DNA of 64,000 bases. It comes from an uncultured Propionibacteriaceae bacterium (GTDB taxonomy: Bacteria; Actinomycetota; Actinomycetes; Propionibacteriales; Propionibacteriaceae). The notes under the pieces are model-generated. The model was not told the DNA's origin, searched no databases, and saw nothing but the letters and a program-made list of their open reading frames with translations. The translations under genes and the position numbers were made by a program. Within the stretch, counting starts at the first letter, position 1, and each line of letters begins with the position of its first letter. Shown piece after piece: positions 26,001 to 32,793 of the stretch. Location: positions 1-64,000 of the forward strand of contig CAMDZW010000004.1 of the NCBI GenBank assembly GCA_945911015.1, in the 5' to 3' direction.

Positions 26001-26411
26001 GATCCCTCGGTCAACTACAACCGAATCGGCTATCTCATGTTCGAGACTGACCCGATCCCAGAGACGATCGAGACCATCACCTTGAACGTCCATGCCTCAA
26101 TCAGTGACAGTGGTGGCACCGAGTACCCACTCAGCGTCACCGCCCTGACCGAAGGATTCGACGAGCAGACCGTGACCTGGAGCAATCGTCCCGAGCTGGG
26201 CACGATCATCGGTGAGGGCATGATCACCGATGAGAAGCGGTGGTACCAGATCGACATCACCGATGGCCTGCGCGACGCTGTGGCCGCCGGCGGGACTGTC
26301 TGTGTCGCTCTGACACACCTGCTCGGTGAGGCCTCCCGAAGCCTCGGCACCATGGTCTCCTCCCGAGAGAGCGGCAATGCCGCCTATCTGGAGGTCCGCA
26401 CCGAGGTGTGA
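23073..26411 (+). CDS. Heparinase II/III-type polysaccharide lyase, multidomain
   Basis: The protein has 1112 residues with AGGAG before ATG 23073. It has a Tat-like signal (MQRRSFLATAVAAALASG). Residues about 35-340 form an alpha/alpha toroid of the alginate lyase/heparinase type (RHFLDVAEMSHAVALAYDWL, HTETHNWNIVCNGG). Residues about 380-620 are the heparinase II/III beta-sandwich, with GGDNNTNHGDLDLGT near 396. A discoidin domain (about 715-840, LNTLDSDLTTRWSAEG), an Ig/Big-like domain (850-940) and a DNRLRE carbohydrate-binding module (945-1112, DTYVNDGTSSESNFGSS) follow. It probably cleaves an acidic polysaccharide outside the cell by elimination. The exact substrate is unknown. The convergent FAD oxidoreductase ends four bases away. 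Confidence 0.85.
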   Translation: MQRRSFLATAVAAALASGVASHLTTLSAHGVPATVGPHPRLLITDFDPVRDRIAADDRLAGWYETFRADADLLLDQPPREYVIPDGKRLLDTSREVLRRVHSLAIAHAVEGGTTYRDRLWAEMDAVCHFPDWNHQRHFLDVAEMSHAVALAYDWLHDEWSDEQRAVMKEALVAFGLLRGKEVYEGEGQGSVPRWHTETHNWNIVCNGGMVVAALAVADEEPDLAETILDHALQSLPVALDEYAPDGGYPEGVSYWEYATKYLVLLMEALRTATGDARGLTTEPGLDRTGMFPIHLTGPTGNFNYYDSGGGSPHPTEMFWLAREYDLPVAGWWAARAADVEEPSWATTPLSLQWYDEALAVGPVAADAEKDATFGRCEVSTMRSAWESETAVFVAGKGGDNNTNHGDLDLGTIVLDALGVRWGVDLGSDDYNLPGYMARGANGARWGYYRKRAEGQNTLSVAPGEAADQDPLAIGRISRTGSGAREAFAVAELDDANARFVRWQRGWRLFDHRRQVLVQDEYELKETSPLWWSWHTAAAISIAEDGRTATLEQSGQTMSASILTPAEATFLESPARPLWESPDPAGQNMNVGLRKLVIWLPEADQGTITVQFSPVREGASAPSPEDVTPLAQWQVDEDEIATLSGIRIGDVELTGFAPHNFTYDVPAGSGSVTATPSSGCHARVVPTRRDGVTRVVVTGAGKTRTTYEVWPFAAVGPGNFPQPVIASADDGNVPLNTLDSDLTTRWSAEGDGQWIGYDLGSDGAVDEVRIAWYSGTARQSRFDIEVAAADETEWTTVFSGLSSGTSADLESYPISTVTARYLRIVGHGNTVNQWNSIAEVDIVGRTVKLPDRPPALESVTVSAPPLEIGEPAALSVSALMSDGTEADLSSMTVRFESSDPSVASIDDNGTLTVLTAGSVRLSAVVVSDDHRLRWGSVEVTANEPGVHHIDTTADTYVNDGTSSESNFGSSSSVNVKTDPSVNYNRIGYLMFETDPIPETIETITLNVHASISDSGGTEYPLSVTALTEGFDEQTVTWSNRPELGTIIGEGMITDEKRWYQIDITDGLRDAVAAGGTVCVALTHLLGEASRSLGTMVSSRESGNAAYLEVRTEV

Positions 26412-26415
26412 CTCG

Positions 26416-27957
26416 TCAGGGTGCGAGCAACTGACCCCGCTGCCGGAGCCGCTGCTGGAGCCGCGACACGTCGATCGACTGGACCGAACGGTCAGCGTCG
26501 AGGGCCATGGTTGCGGCGACGGCAGCGGATTCGCCGAGCACACAGAAGACTGGTTCCATCCGGAGTGCGGCATAGGCGATGTAGCTGGCGGACAGGCAGG
26601 TCGGCACGATCAGGTTGGTGATCTGTTCTCCGGCCGGGACCAGCGACCGATAGGGCACCTGGAACGGGGTCCCGGTGCCGCGGGCGCCGCCGATGAACAT
26701 GTTACCCTCGGTGGCCACGCCCTGGACACCGTCCTGGATCCACGGGATCCGCCGCACCGGATAGATGTCAACACCGTAGAGGGCCAAGCCGACGCTGTCG
26801 GCCGGATCGGTGTGGTTCAGCACGTCCTGGTGGGTGAGGGTGTAGTCGCCCACCATGCGACGCGTCGTGCGGACGTAGAGCAGATGCGGCCAGCCCTGGG
26901 TGTCGGGGTAGATCGTACGGTCCAGGCCGAGCTCGGCCGTGGTGCGACGGAACTGGGCCGGGACCCGCTCATCAGTGGACAAGAAGGTGTGGATCCCGCG
27001 GAGGTAGGTCATGTGGTCACGCCACACCTGTGCCTTCTGCGCATAGGTTCCGTCCTGGTGGACCTTGCCGAGACCGAGCGGAGCCTGGGAGAAGAGGTTG
27101 GCCCGCCAGTAGTTGTAGTCGTCACGGTTGAGCCATCCGGGGAAGATCCGGCTGAGGACACCGAGCAGGCGATCCTCCGGTTCAGTCGCGATGACATGGG
27201 CGACATAACGCCCGAGGAGCTCGTAGTCGTTTGGATCGTAACCCTCCGGCGCGGTCAGATCCGCACGGCGATCGGGATCATTGGTCACGTAGTAACGGAA
27301 GTTGGTGCCCTGGGTGTTGTCGTCACCGGCGCCGAGCGGCAGACCGTGGTCCGGTTCGACATGGGGCAACAGGCCGCTGGTCGGATCACCGGGCACCCGC
27401 CACGGCTCGATCGGGGTCCAGTTCGTCACCGGTTGCACACCTGCCGGTTCCTCACCGTGGACGTCGCGTCCCTCGCGGCCGGTCCGGAAGTCGACACCGG
27501 CCTGGGCCATCAGGTCTCCGTCGTAGGAGGCGTCGATGAACACCGCACCGCGGATGTGACCGACCGGGACCCCGGTCACCGCCGGCGAACCGTCGGCTTC
27601 GGGAGCCGCATGTTCGACCGTGATCGAGGTGATCCGGTTGTCCACGACAGTGGCCGAGGTCATGCGGTGCTCGGTGATGACCTCGACGCCGGCCTCACGC
27701 ACCCAGTCGGTGAGCCGGCTGCGGATGGCGGGCGGGGTGTCACCGAGGCCGAGCACGACACTGCCGGTGAGGCCACCGACCGCAGTCGGGTCCGGACAGT
27801 CCTGTCCGGGCTTGATGCCCGCCGTGATCATGCCACCAAGCACGCCTGTCGGCTCCACCAGGATGACGCTGGCGCCTTCCTGCCGGGCGGCCACGGCCGC
27901 CACGCAGCCACCGGAGCTTGCCCCGTACACGATCACATCGGCGTTGCGCTCGAACAT
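26416..27957 (-). CDS. FAD-dependent oxidoreductase (PF12831 type)
   Basis: The protein has 513 residues with a good ATG start. The FAD-binding fold is seen as ADVIVYGASSGGCVAAVAA, followed by SVILVEPTGVLGGMITAG. The central FIDASYDGDLMAQAG and C-terminal MFIGGARGTGTPFQVPYRSL / VPTCLSASYIAYAALRMEP are typical of this family, which is common in polysaccharide-utilisation loci of soil bacteria. The reaction is unknown; oxidation of a released sugar or sugar acid is a guess from context. No signal peptide, so cytoplasmic. An inverted repeat lies about 30 bp upstream and an AraC gene behind it. Confidence 0.87.
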   Translation of the reverse strand: MFERNADVIVYGASSGGCVAAVAARQEGASVILVEPTGVLGGMITAGIKPGQDCPDPTAVGGLTGSVVLGLGDTPPAIRSRLTDWVREAGVEVITEHRMTSATVVDNRITSITVEHAAPEADGSPAVTGVPVGHIRGAVFIDASYDGDLMAQAGVDFRTGREGRDVHGEEPAGVQPVTNWTPIEPWRVPGDPTSGLLPHVEPDHGLPLGAGDDNTQGTNFRYYVTNDPDRRADLTAPEGYDPNDYELLGRYVAHVIATEPEDRLLGVLSRIFPGWLNRDDYNYWRANLFSQAPLGLGKVHQDGTYAQKAQVWRDHMTYLRGIHTFLSTDERVPAQFRRTTAELGLDRTIYPDTQGWPHLLYVRTTRRMVGDYTLTHQDVLNHTDPADSVGLALYGVDIYPVRRIPWIQDGVQGVATEGNMFIGGARGTGTPFQVPYRSLVPAGEQITNLIVPTCLSASYIAYAALRMEPVFCVLGESAAVAATMALDADRSVQSIDVSRLQQRLRQRGQLLAP

Positions 27958-27988
27958 TCTTCGTCTCTCCTGTGTTTGGTGACAGCGC

Positions 27989-28008
27989 GATGGTAGTCAG
28001 CAACCATC
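27989..28008. promoter_or_regulatory. Inverted repeat upstream of FAD oxidoreductase
   Basis: GATGGT and ACCATC arms with an eight-base spacer lie 31 bp before the start of the FAD oxidoreductase gene. The AraC gene immediately upstream on the same strand is the nearest possible regulator, although AraC sites are usually direct repeats. Confidence 0.4.
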
Positions 28009-28057
28009 ACGACCCGGAATGACTCGGCTCCGCATTCCCATGGACTCAATTTCTGAA

Positions 28058-28840
28058 TCAGGCGAGATGAGTCGCCCGGTAGGCCGAGGGCGGGGTGCCC
28101 ATTTCGTGAGAGAAGACGCGACTGAAGTGGAACTGATCGGGATAGCCGCACCGTCGCGCCACTTGCGCGACCGTCAGATCCGTTGTGACCAATAGATTTC
28201 GAGCATGCTGGAGACGGACGGCGCGGACCAGCGAACGGGGTGTGGCGCCCCGGGCCGCTCGGAAACGACGAGACAGCTGAGATGGTCCGAGACCGAACCG
28301 GGCCGCCAAACCCGCCAGTTCTAGGTCCGACTCCAAGGCATGGTCATGGATGTACTGCACAATGTCATCGACGAGTGGATCTGAGGGTCGAGCGCGATCA
28401 CCGTCACGGACGATCAGGGCGAGGAGATCAGCGACCACATGCGTACGCCAGGCCCGTCGGGTCTCCGGGGTCACGGTGACGTCCTGATCCGCCTCAATCA
28501 GCCAGCGGTAGTCGGAACGCAGCCGATCGAGATCGGTGCACGACCTCCGGCCGCGCGGCAGTTCGCCCACCTGCTCGAGGCTGACATAGACGTACGAGGT
28601 GGTCTCCAGCAGTCGCCGATGCAGAATTCCGTCAGGCGGGCAGACGACCACGTCACCGAACCGGGCCACTCCGGCGGCCCGATCTGACGGCACCTCGGCT
28701 TCCAGGGTGAACTCGAACCCGCCGCTGATCGGAGCCAGCAAGGTCCAGCCGGTGTACTGATCCCACGGCTTGCGGAACTCGTCACGATCGGTCGAGACCA
28801 ACAATGCGTACAGGACAAAAGGATCGCCTGGCCGATGCAT
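28058..28840 (-). CDS. AraC-family regulator
   Basis: The protein has 260 residues. The N-terminal cupin-like sensor (GWTLLAPISGGFEFTLEAEV, FGDVVVCPPDGILHRRL) is followed by two C-terminal helix-turn-helix motifs: LAGLAARFGLGPSQLSRRFR and VAQVARRCGYPDQFHFSRVF. The gene is upstream of the FAD oxidoreductase on the same strand and probably controls the local glycan genes in response to a sugar. The sensor cannot be matched to a ligand. Confidence 0.92.
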   Translation of the reverse strand: MHRPGDPFVLYALLVSTDRDEFRKPWDQYTGWTLLAPISGGFEFTLEAEVPSDRAAGVARFGDVVVCPPDGILHRRLLETTSYVYVSLEQVGELPRGRRSCTDLDRLRSDYRWLIEADQDVTVTPETRRAWRTHVVADLLALIVRDGDRARPSDPLVDDIVQYIHDHALESDLELAGLAARFGLGPSQLSRRFRAARGATPRSLVRAVRLQHARNLLVTTDLTVAQVARRCGYPDQFHFSRVFSHEMGTPPSAYRATHLA

Positions 28841-29032
28841 CGCCTGCCACCACCTGTCGACGGGAGTTCCTGCCAGGCCAGCCTAGCCCGAGCAAGGATG
28901 GTACGGTGCTGGCCGAGCGCCTCGGGGCGCAACCCGTCCGCGGAGAGGGCCGAGCCCACCCGATCACCACTTGAGTGAGCACCACGGTTGCTTCTGCCGG
29001 CCAGCGGACCCCGGCTCGTGAGGAGCGCCGTC

Positions 29033-30295
29033 ATGTCCACCCCATCCGACCCGAGCACAATCGATCTCGCCCAGGCCCGTCGCCGCGCCAAGGAGTTGCT
29101 GGCCGCCGTACGGGCCGGGGACCCGAACGCCGCCTTGGTCCACCCGCACGATCCACCCCGGTTGGCCGATGCCCACCACACGATCGCCCGTTCCCATGGC
29201 TTCACCTCGTGGACTGCGCTGGTGCGAGCCGTCGAACCCTTCGATCCGGTCGCAGCCGACGACATCGACTGGGACCGGATCCGTGAGGTCAGCATCGTCT
29301 GTCTGCCCGCAACGGGCATCGTCAGCCTGTATGACGACGGAGGTCGCTGGGTGATCCCGCACGACCAACGTCGCCCTTCGGAGCATGTGTGGGACGAGAC
29401 GTTGTTGCGGATTCCACTTGAGCGAATGGGTTTCCGACGGCAGGGCACCCACGTGTTTGCGATCGACCGAGCACGGCGCCACGTCGTGTTCTGGGTGGAC
29501 GGCGCGCCGTACACCGGCAATCGACCCCACCGAGATGACGCCAACGTCTGGTCCGGGCCGGCGGACGACGCCGCAGAAGTCCTGCGTGGACAAGGAGATC
29601 TCGTCCTCGCCGACCTGGTGACCCGGGCCGCGACCGACCAGGCGACGATGTCGTACGAGAGACATCAGCAGGACCTGCAACGCACCCTGACCGGCGGATA
29701 CCTGCGGGCACCCACACTGGCTGGCGGATCCGGATTCGGCGGCGACGAACAGGACTGGCATGACGCCCGCGAGGTGCTGACCGCCGCCCTGGAAGGACTC
29801 CCTGAGGATCTGGGTCGGCCCGACCAGCCGATCAGCTTCCTCGATCTCGGTTGTGCCAACGGTCATCTCGCCGCCAGCTTCGTACGGTGGGGCGCCGCCC
29901 GCGGAGTGGAGGTCGAGCCGTACGGACTTGACCTGTCTCCCGAGTTGGTCGCCCGGGCACAGGAGCTTCACCCGCAGTGGTCGGATCGCTTCTGGGTCGG
30001 CGATGCAAGCCTCTGGCACCATCCCACCGGACGCCGGTTCGACCTGGCCCACCTACTGCTGGATGTCTTTCCCGACGACCATCAGGAGCGAGCGGTCCGG
30101 CATGCCCTCAGCCTGGTCACACCTGGCGGACGACTGCTGGTCAGCAACTACGAGACCCGAGCGGAGTTTGCGGCAGAGCGGATCGTGACCTCGTACGGGT
30201 TCGACGTCGTCGGGCGGACTCCGGTCCGGGTCCGGCGGCAGAACCAGAAGCCATACGGCACGCCCTCGGTGTGGATCCGCAGCCCGCCGCAGTGA
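29033..30295 (+). CDS. Methyltransferase with two extra N-terminal domains
   Basis: The protein has 420 residues from ATG 29033 after GAGGAG. Residues 1-70 (DLAQARRRAKELLAAVRAGD, IARSHGFTSWTALVRAV) match the short helical segment found before ankyrin repeats in many actinobacterial proteins. Residues about 85-175 read like a decayed Nudix domain (IVSLYDDGGRWVIPHDQRRP) without the catalytic REUXEE box. The C-terminal 200 residues are a Rossmann SAM methyltransferase (ISFLDLGCANGHLAASFVRW, YGLDLSPELVARAQEL). The substrate is unknown. No neighbour points to a pathway. The fusion order is not one I recognise. Confidence 0.75.
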   Translation: MSTPSDPSTIDLAQARRRAKELLAAVRAGDPNAALVHPHDPPRLADAHHTIARSHGFTSWTALVRAVEPFDPVAADDIDWDRIREVSIVCLPATGIVSLYDDGGRWVIPHDQRRPSEHVWDETLLRIPLERMGFRRQGTHVFAIDRARRHVVFWVDGAPYTGNRPHRDDANVWSGPADDAAEVLRGQGDLVLADLVTRAATDQATMSYERHQQDLQRTLTGGYLRAPTLAGGSGFGGDEQDWHDAREVLTAALEGLPEDLGRPDQPISFLDLGCANGHLAASFVRWGAARGVEVEPYGLDLSPELVARAQELHPQWSDRFWVGDASLWHHPTGRRFDLAHLLLDVFPDDHQERAVRHALSLVTPGGRLLVSNYETRAEFAAERIVTSYGFDVVGRTPVRVRRQNQKPYGTPSVWIRSPPQ

Positions 30296-30317
30296 CCCGG
30301 CGTTCACCCAGGACCCG

Positions 30318-30600
30318 TCAGAGTCGCTGACTTCCCATCACGGACAACAGGTTCAGCTTCTCCTGGCTCTCCGAGCCGGGAGAAGCCGTATACACCAGCA
30401 GTGCATGCGCACGGTCCGGATCTATCAATGTCTGGCATGCGAGTTCGAGTTCACCGACCTCCGGATGGATGAAACGTTTGGCCACATGGGCGGAGCTCCG
30501 GCCGAGAAGACCCTGTACTCGCGTGTCCGCAGCGAAGATGCCGCCCGACAGATGTGGGAGGTCTCCCAGGAGTTGGTCGGAGTTCGGTTCCCGAAGGTCT
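30318..30600 (-). pseudogene. MmyB-like XRE regulator, C-terminal relic
   Basis: The minus strand encodes the end of an MmyB-type sensor domain: SAHVAKRFIHPEVGELELAC and then HALLVYTASPGSESQEKLNL match the conserved KRFHHPxVGELTL and LLVYTAEPGSxSEEAL of that family. The N-terminal HTH and most of the ligand domain are absent; upstream, the region is occupied by a real plus-strand gene. No start codon fits. It lies in the 310-bp gap between the methyltransferase and a hypothetical gene. Confidence 0.65.
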
Positions 30601-30605
30601 AACCT

Positions 30606-30983
30606 GTGGCGGTGTTCATCCGCTACCAGTCTCCTGAACCGGACCGGCACGGCCTCCATGTCGGCGTGTTCGGGCTGGCCAATCAGCTGGGCCGGGGAGG
30701 CAGATTGTCGGCTGACGAACACCGGATCTGGCGCAACGGCAATGACTGGTTCAACGCCGCCTACCCGACACCGGATGCCCGGGTCTACGACCGTGGGATC
30801 AATCCTGGTGCGGTCGCGTGGTTCAAGGACACCGCCACCCATTTGCTGGAGCGGATCCCGCCCTACCTGGAACTGCTGGCTGCCCACGGCGTCGCCTGTG
30901 TCCGGGTCGAGTCCTGCGATCCAGGGCGGGTGGTCTACGAGGACGACGTGCAGATTGTCGTCGTGCCACACCCGGCGGCCTGA
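30606..30983 (+). CDS. Hypothetical protein, about 125 residues
   Basis: GTG at 30606 begins MAVFIRYQSPEPDRHGLHVG. The protein is compact and without signal or membrane segments. Motifs such as WRNGNDWFNAAYPTP, GAVAWFKDTATHLLERIPPYLELL and GRVVYEDDVQIVVVP recall small proteins of Streptomyces with no assigned role. The last stretch looks like a conserved surface loop. It overlaps nothing and stands 60 bp before a DUF4261 gene on the same strand, so they may be cotranscribed. Confidence 0.7.
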   Translation: MAVFIRYQSPEPDRHGLHVGVFGLANQLGRGGRLSADEHRIWRNGNDWFNAAYPTPDARVYDRGINPGAVAWFKDTATHLLERIPPYLELLAAHGVACVRVESCDPGRVVYEDDVQIVVVPHPAA

Positions 30984-31044
30984 CGCGCGCGAACCCTTGG
31001 GCGACACCTCGATCGGTAGGCTTGCGACAACCCGAGGAGGACGT

Positions 31045-31866
31045 ATGGCCGCCCAACTGGCGTTCCTGTTGCAGAGCACGATCGATTTGTCGGTGACCCA
31101 AGAGTCGCTGCGCGCAGCACTGCTGGCTGACCATCCCGATCTCGACCCGGAGAGGCTCACCCACGAGGCCAGCGACGGAGCCGAGGACGGGCCGCTGGTG
31201 TTGGACTACGACGGCACCATGATCGCGCTGATGTCGGTCCCGGCCCCCATCGGCGACGACTTGGCTGAGATTGCCGCCCACAGTCGCCTGTGGCCACGCG
31301 ATCAGCCCGTGCCCACTGATTACGGCGCCCACACGATCACCAGCGTCTTCAGGGCAGATGCCGACGGTCACGAGGCGTCAATCGAGCAGGCGGTGCTGCT
31401 GTCGCGGGTCGTCGCGACGATGGTCGGCCTGAGCGACACGGTGAGGGCTGTGTTCTGGGGTGCCGCCAATCACGCGATCTTCCCGCCCGTGTTTCGCGAC
31501 CTCGCACTGTCCGCCCTGCCGGACCCACTCATGCCGGCATGGGTGGCCATCAATGTCGGTCCCCGACCGGACGGTGCGATGACCGGCCACACGCTCGGCC
31601 TCGACGGGCTCGGCGTGATGGACATCGAGATCCCTGAAACCACCGAATCCGCCGAAACCGTGTTCGAACGACTCGGCAGCATCGCCGACTACCAACTGGA
31701 GAGCGGCCCAGTCATCGGGGATGGGCACACCATCGGCGAGACGGCCGATGCCCAGATCGTCGCCCGGCACACTCCGTCGGCCCTGGGCGATGACCGTACG
31801 GTGCTGACCCTCGAGTTCCTGTCGACCACACCGCCGAAGAAGAAGGGATGGTTCGGTCGCCGCTGA
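31045..31866 (+). CDS. DUF4261 family protein
   Basis: The protein has 273 residues from ATG 31045, preceded by GAGGAGG. AFLLQSTIDLSVTQESLRAA at the start and the central block (GLSDTVRAVFWGAANHAIFPP, PAWVAINVGPRPDGAMTGHT) fit DUF4261 proteins, whose function is not known. The C terminus ends in a basic, proline-containing tail (PPKKKGWFGRR), as in membrane-docking or protein-binding tails. No signal peptide. The DUF name is recalled from motif similarity. Confidence 0.75.
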   Translation: MAAQLAFLLQSTIDLSVTQESLRAALLADHPDLDPERLTHEASDGAEDGPLVLDYDGTMIALMSVPAPIGDDLAEIAAHSRLWPRDQPVPTDYGAHTITSVFRADADGHEASIEQAVLLSRVVATMVGLSDTVRAVFWGAANHAIFPPVFRDLALSALPDPLMPAWVAINVGPRPDGAMTGHTLGLDGLGVMDIEIPETTESAETVFERLGSIADYQLESGPVIGDGHTIGETADAQIVARHTPSALGDDRTVLTLEFLSTTPPKKKGWFGRR

Positions 31867-31933
31867 CGGACGCTTTGCATTGCCGGGCCGGTGACGAGAA
31901 GATGAACCTGATCTCGACGAGGAAGGATCGGGC

Positions 31934-32791
31934 GTGCGGCTGTCGTTGCGGGGCGTGTGGCGGATTCGTCGGGACGCTTCGACCAGCGACATTCCCGAGC
32001 CGGCCAGCCATCTGCAGATTCTGCTCGTCCGTAGTGGAACGGCACAGTGGACGGTCGATGGGAAGCCATGGACCCTGGGACGCAATGATCTGCTCCATCT
32101 GCGCCCAGGACAGACGCGGTGGGCAATCGGCGAGACCGAGTTCTCGTTTGCCCTGGCACGATTTCAGGTTGACCGAGCACCCGGAGAAGCCTTGCCTGAG
32201 TGGATGGACCTTCCTCAGGTCATCCGGCTCGATGAGACAGCCGCAGACCGCGTCGCAGCGGACTTGGACGAGATGGCCACCGAGCTGCAGCAGCAGCCGC
32301 TGCACCATCGTGATGTCATCAACTTGACCGCGCAGACGATGATTGCCCGCATCCATCGTCATGCCATGACCGCCGAAGTCGCGGCACCCGACGTCCGCTC
32401 CGGCACCACTACTGCCCACCAGCGTCAACTGGTCGAAGATTTCATCAACCAGGTCGTGAATTCACCGACCGCCGCGGTCAACATCGCTGCGGCCGCCCGG
32501 TCGCTGGCGGTTTCGTCTTCCCAACTGCGCAAGATCGTGCGTGAGACCACCGGACTGTCACCTCAGCAGTTCATCATCCGCACCAAGGTCCGACGTGCAG
32601 AGGCACTCCTCGAGTCCGGGTCGACCGTGACCGAAGCAGCCCAAGCGGTCGGCTACGACGACCCTTTCTACTTCAGCCGACTCTTCCACCGTGTGAACGG
32701 CAAGTCTCCCAGTCAATGGGCGGTGAGTCGGCGCCGTCGGCTGTTCCCCGATGCTGGCGACGCCTTTCACGCGATCACCGACTTCGAGTGA
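31934..32791 (+). CDS. AraC-family regulator
   Basis: The protein has 285 residues with GTG 31934 after AGGAAGGA. An N-terminal cupin-like domain (LRPGQTRWAIGETEFSFALA) precedes two helix-turn-helix motifs: IAAAARSLAVSSSQLRKIV and VTEAAQAVGYDDPFYFSRLF. It faces the GH20-like gene tail to tail, three bases apart, and is the closest regulator to the GH20/solute-binding operon that it may control. The ligand is unknown. Confidence 0.93.
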   Translation: MRLSLRGVWRIRRDASTSDIPEPASHLQILLVRSGTAQWTVDGKPWTLGRNDLLHLRPGQTRWAIGETEFSFALARFQVDRAPGEALPEWMDLPQVIRLDETAADRVAADLDEMATELQQQPLHHRDVINLTAQTMIARIHRHAMTAEVAAPDVRSGTTTAHQRQLVEDFINQVVNSPTAAVNIAAAARSLAVSSSQLRKIVRETTGLSPQQFIIRTKVRRAEALLESGSTVTEAAQAVGYDDPFYFSRLFHRVNGKSPSQWAVSRRRRLFPDAGDAFHAITDFE

Positions 32792-32793
32792 CC

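Noticed and set aside
25000..26400. Possible separate gene for the DNRLRE and Ig domains
   Set aside because: The reading frame is continuous from 23073 to 26411, so they are domains of one protein.
30405..30602. Plus-strand 65-codon frame opposite the MmyB relic
   Set aside because: The minus strand shows family motifs, while this frame has no ribosome-binding site or recognisable content.
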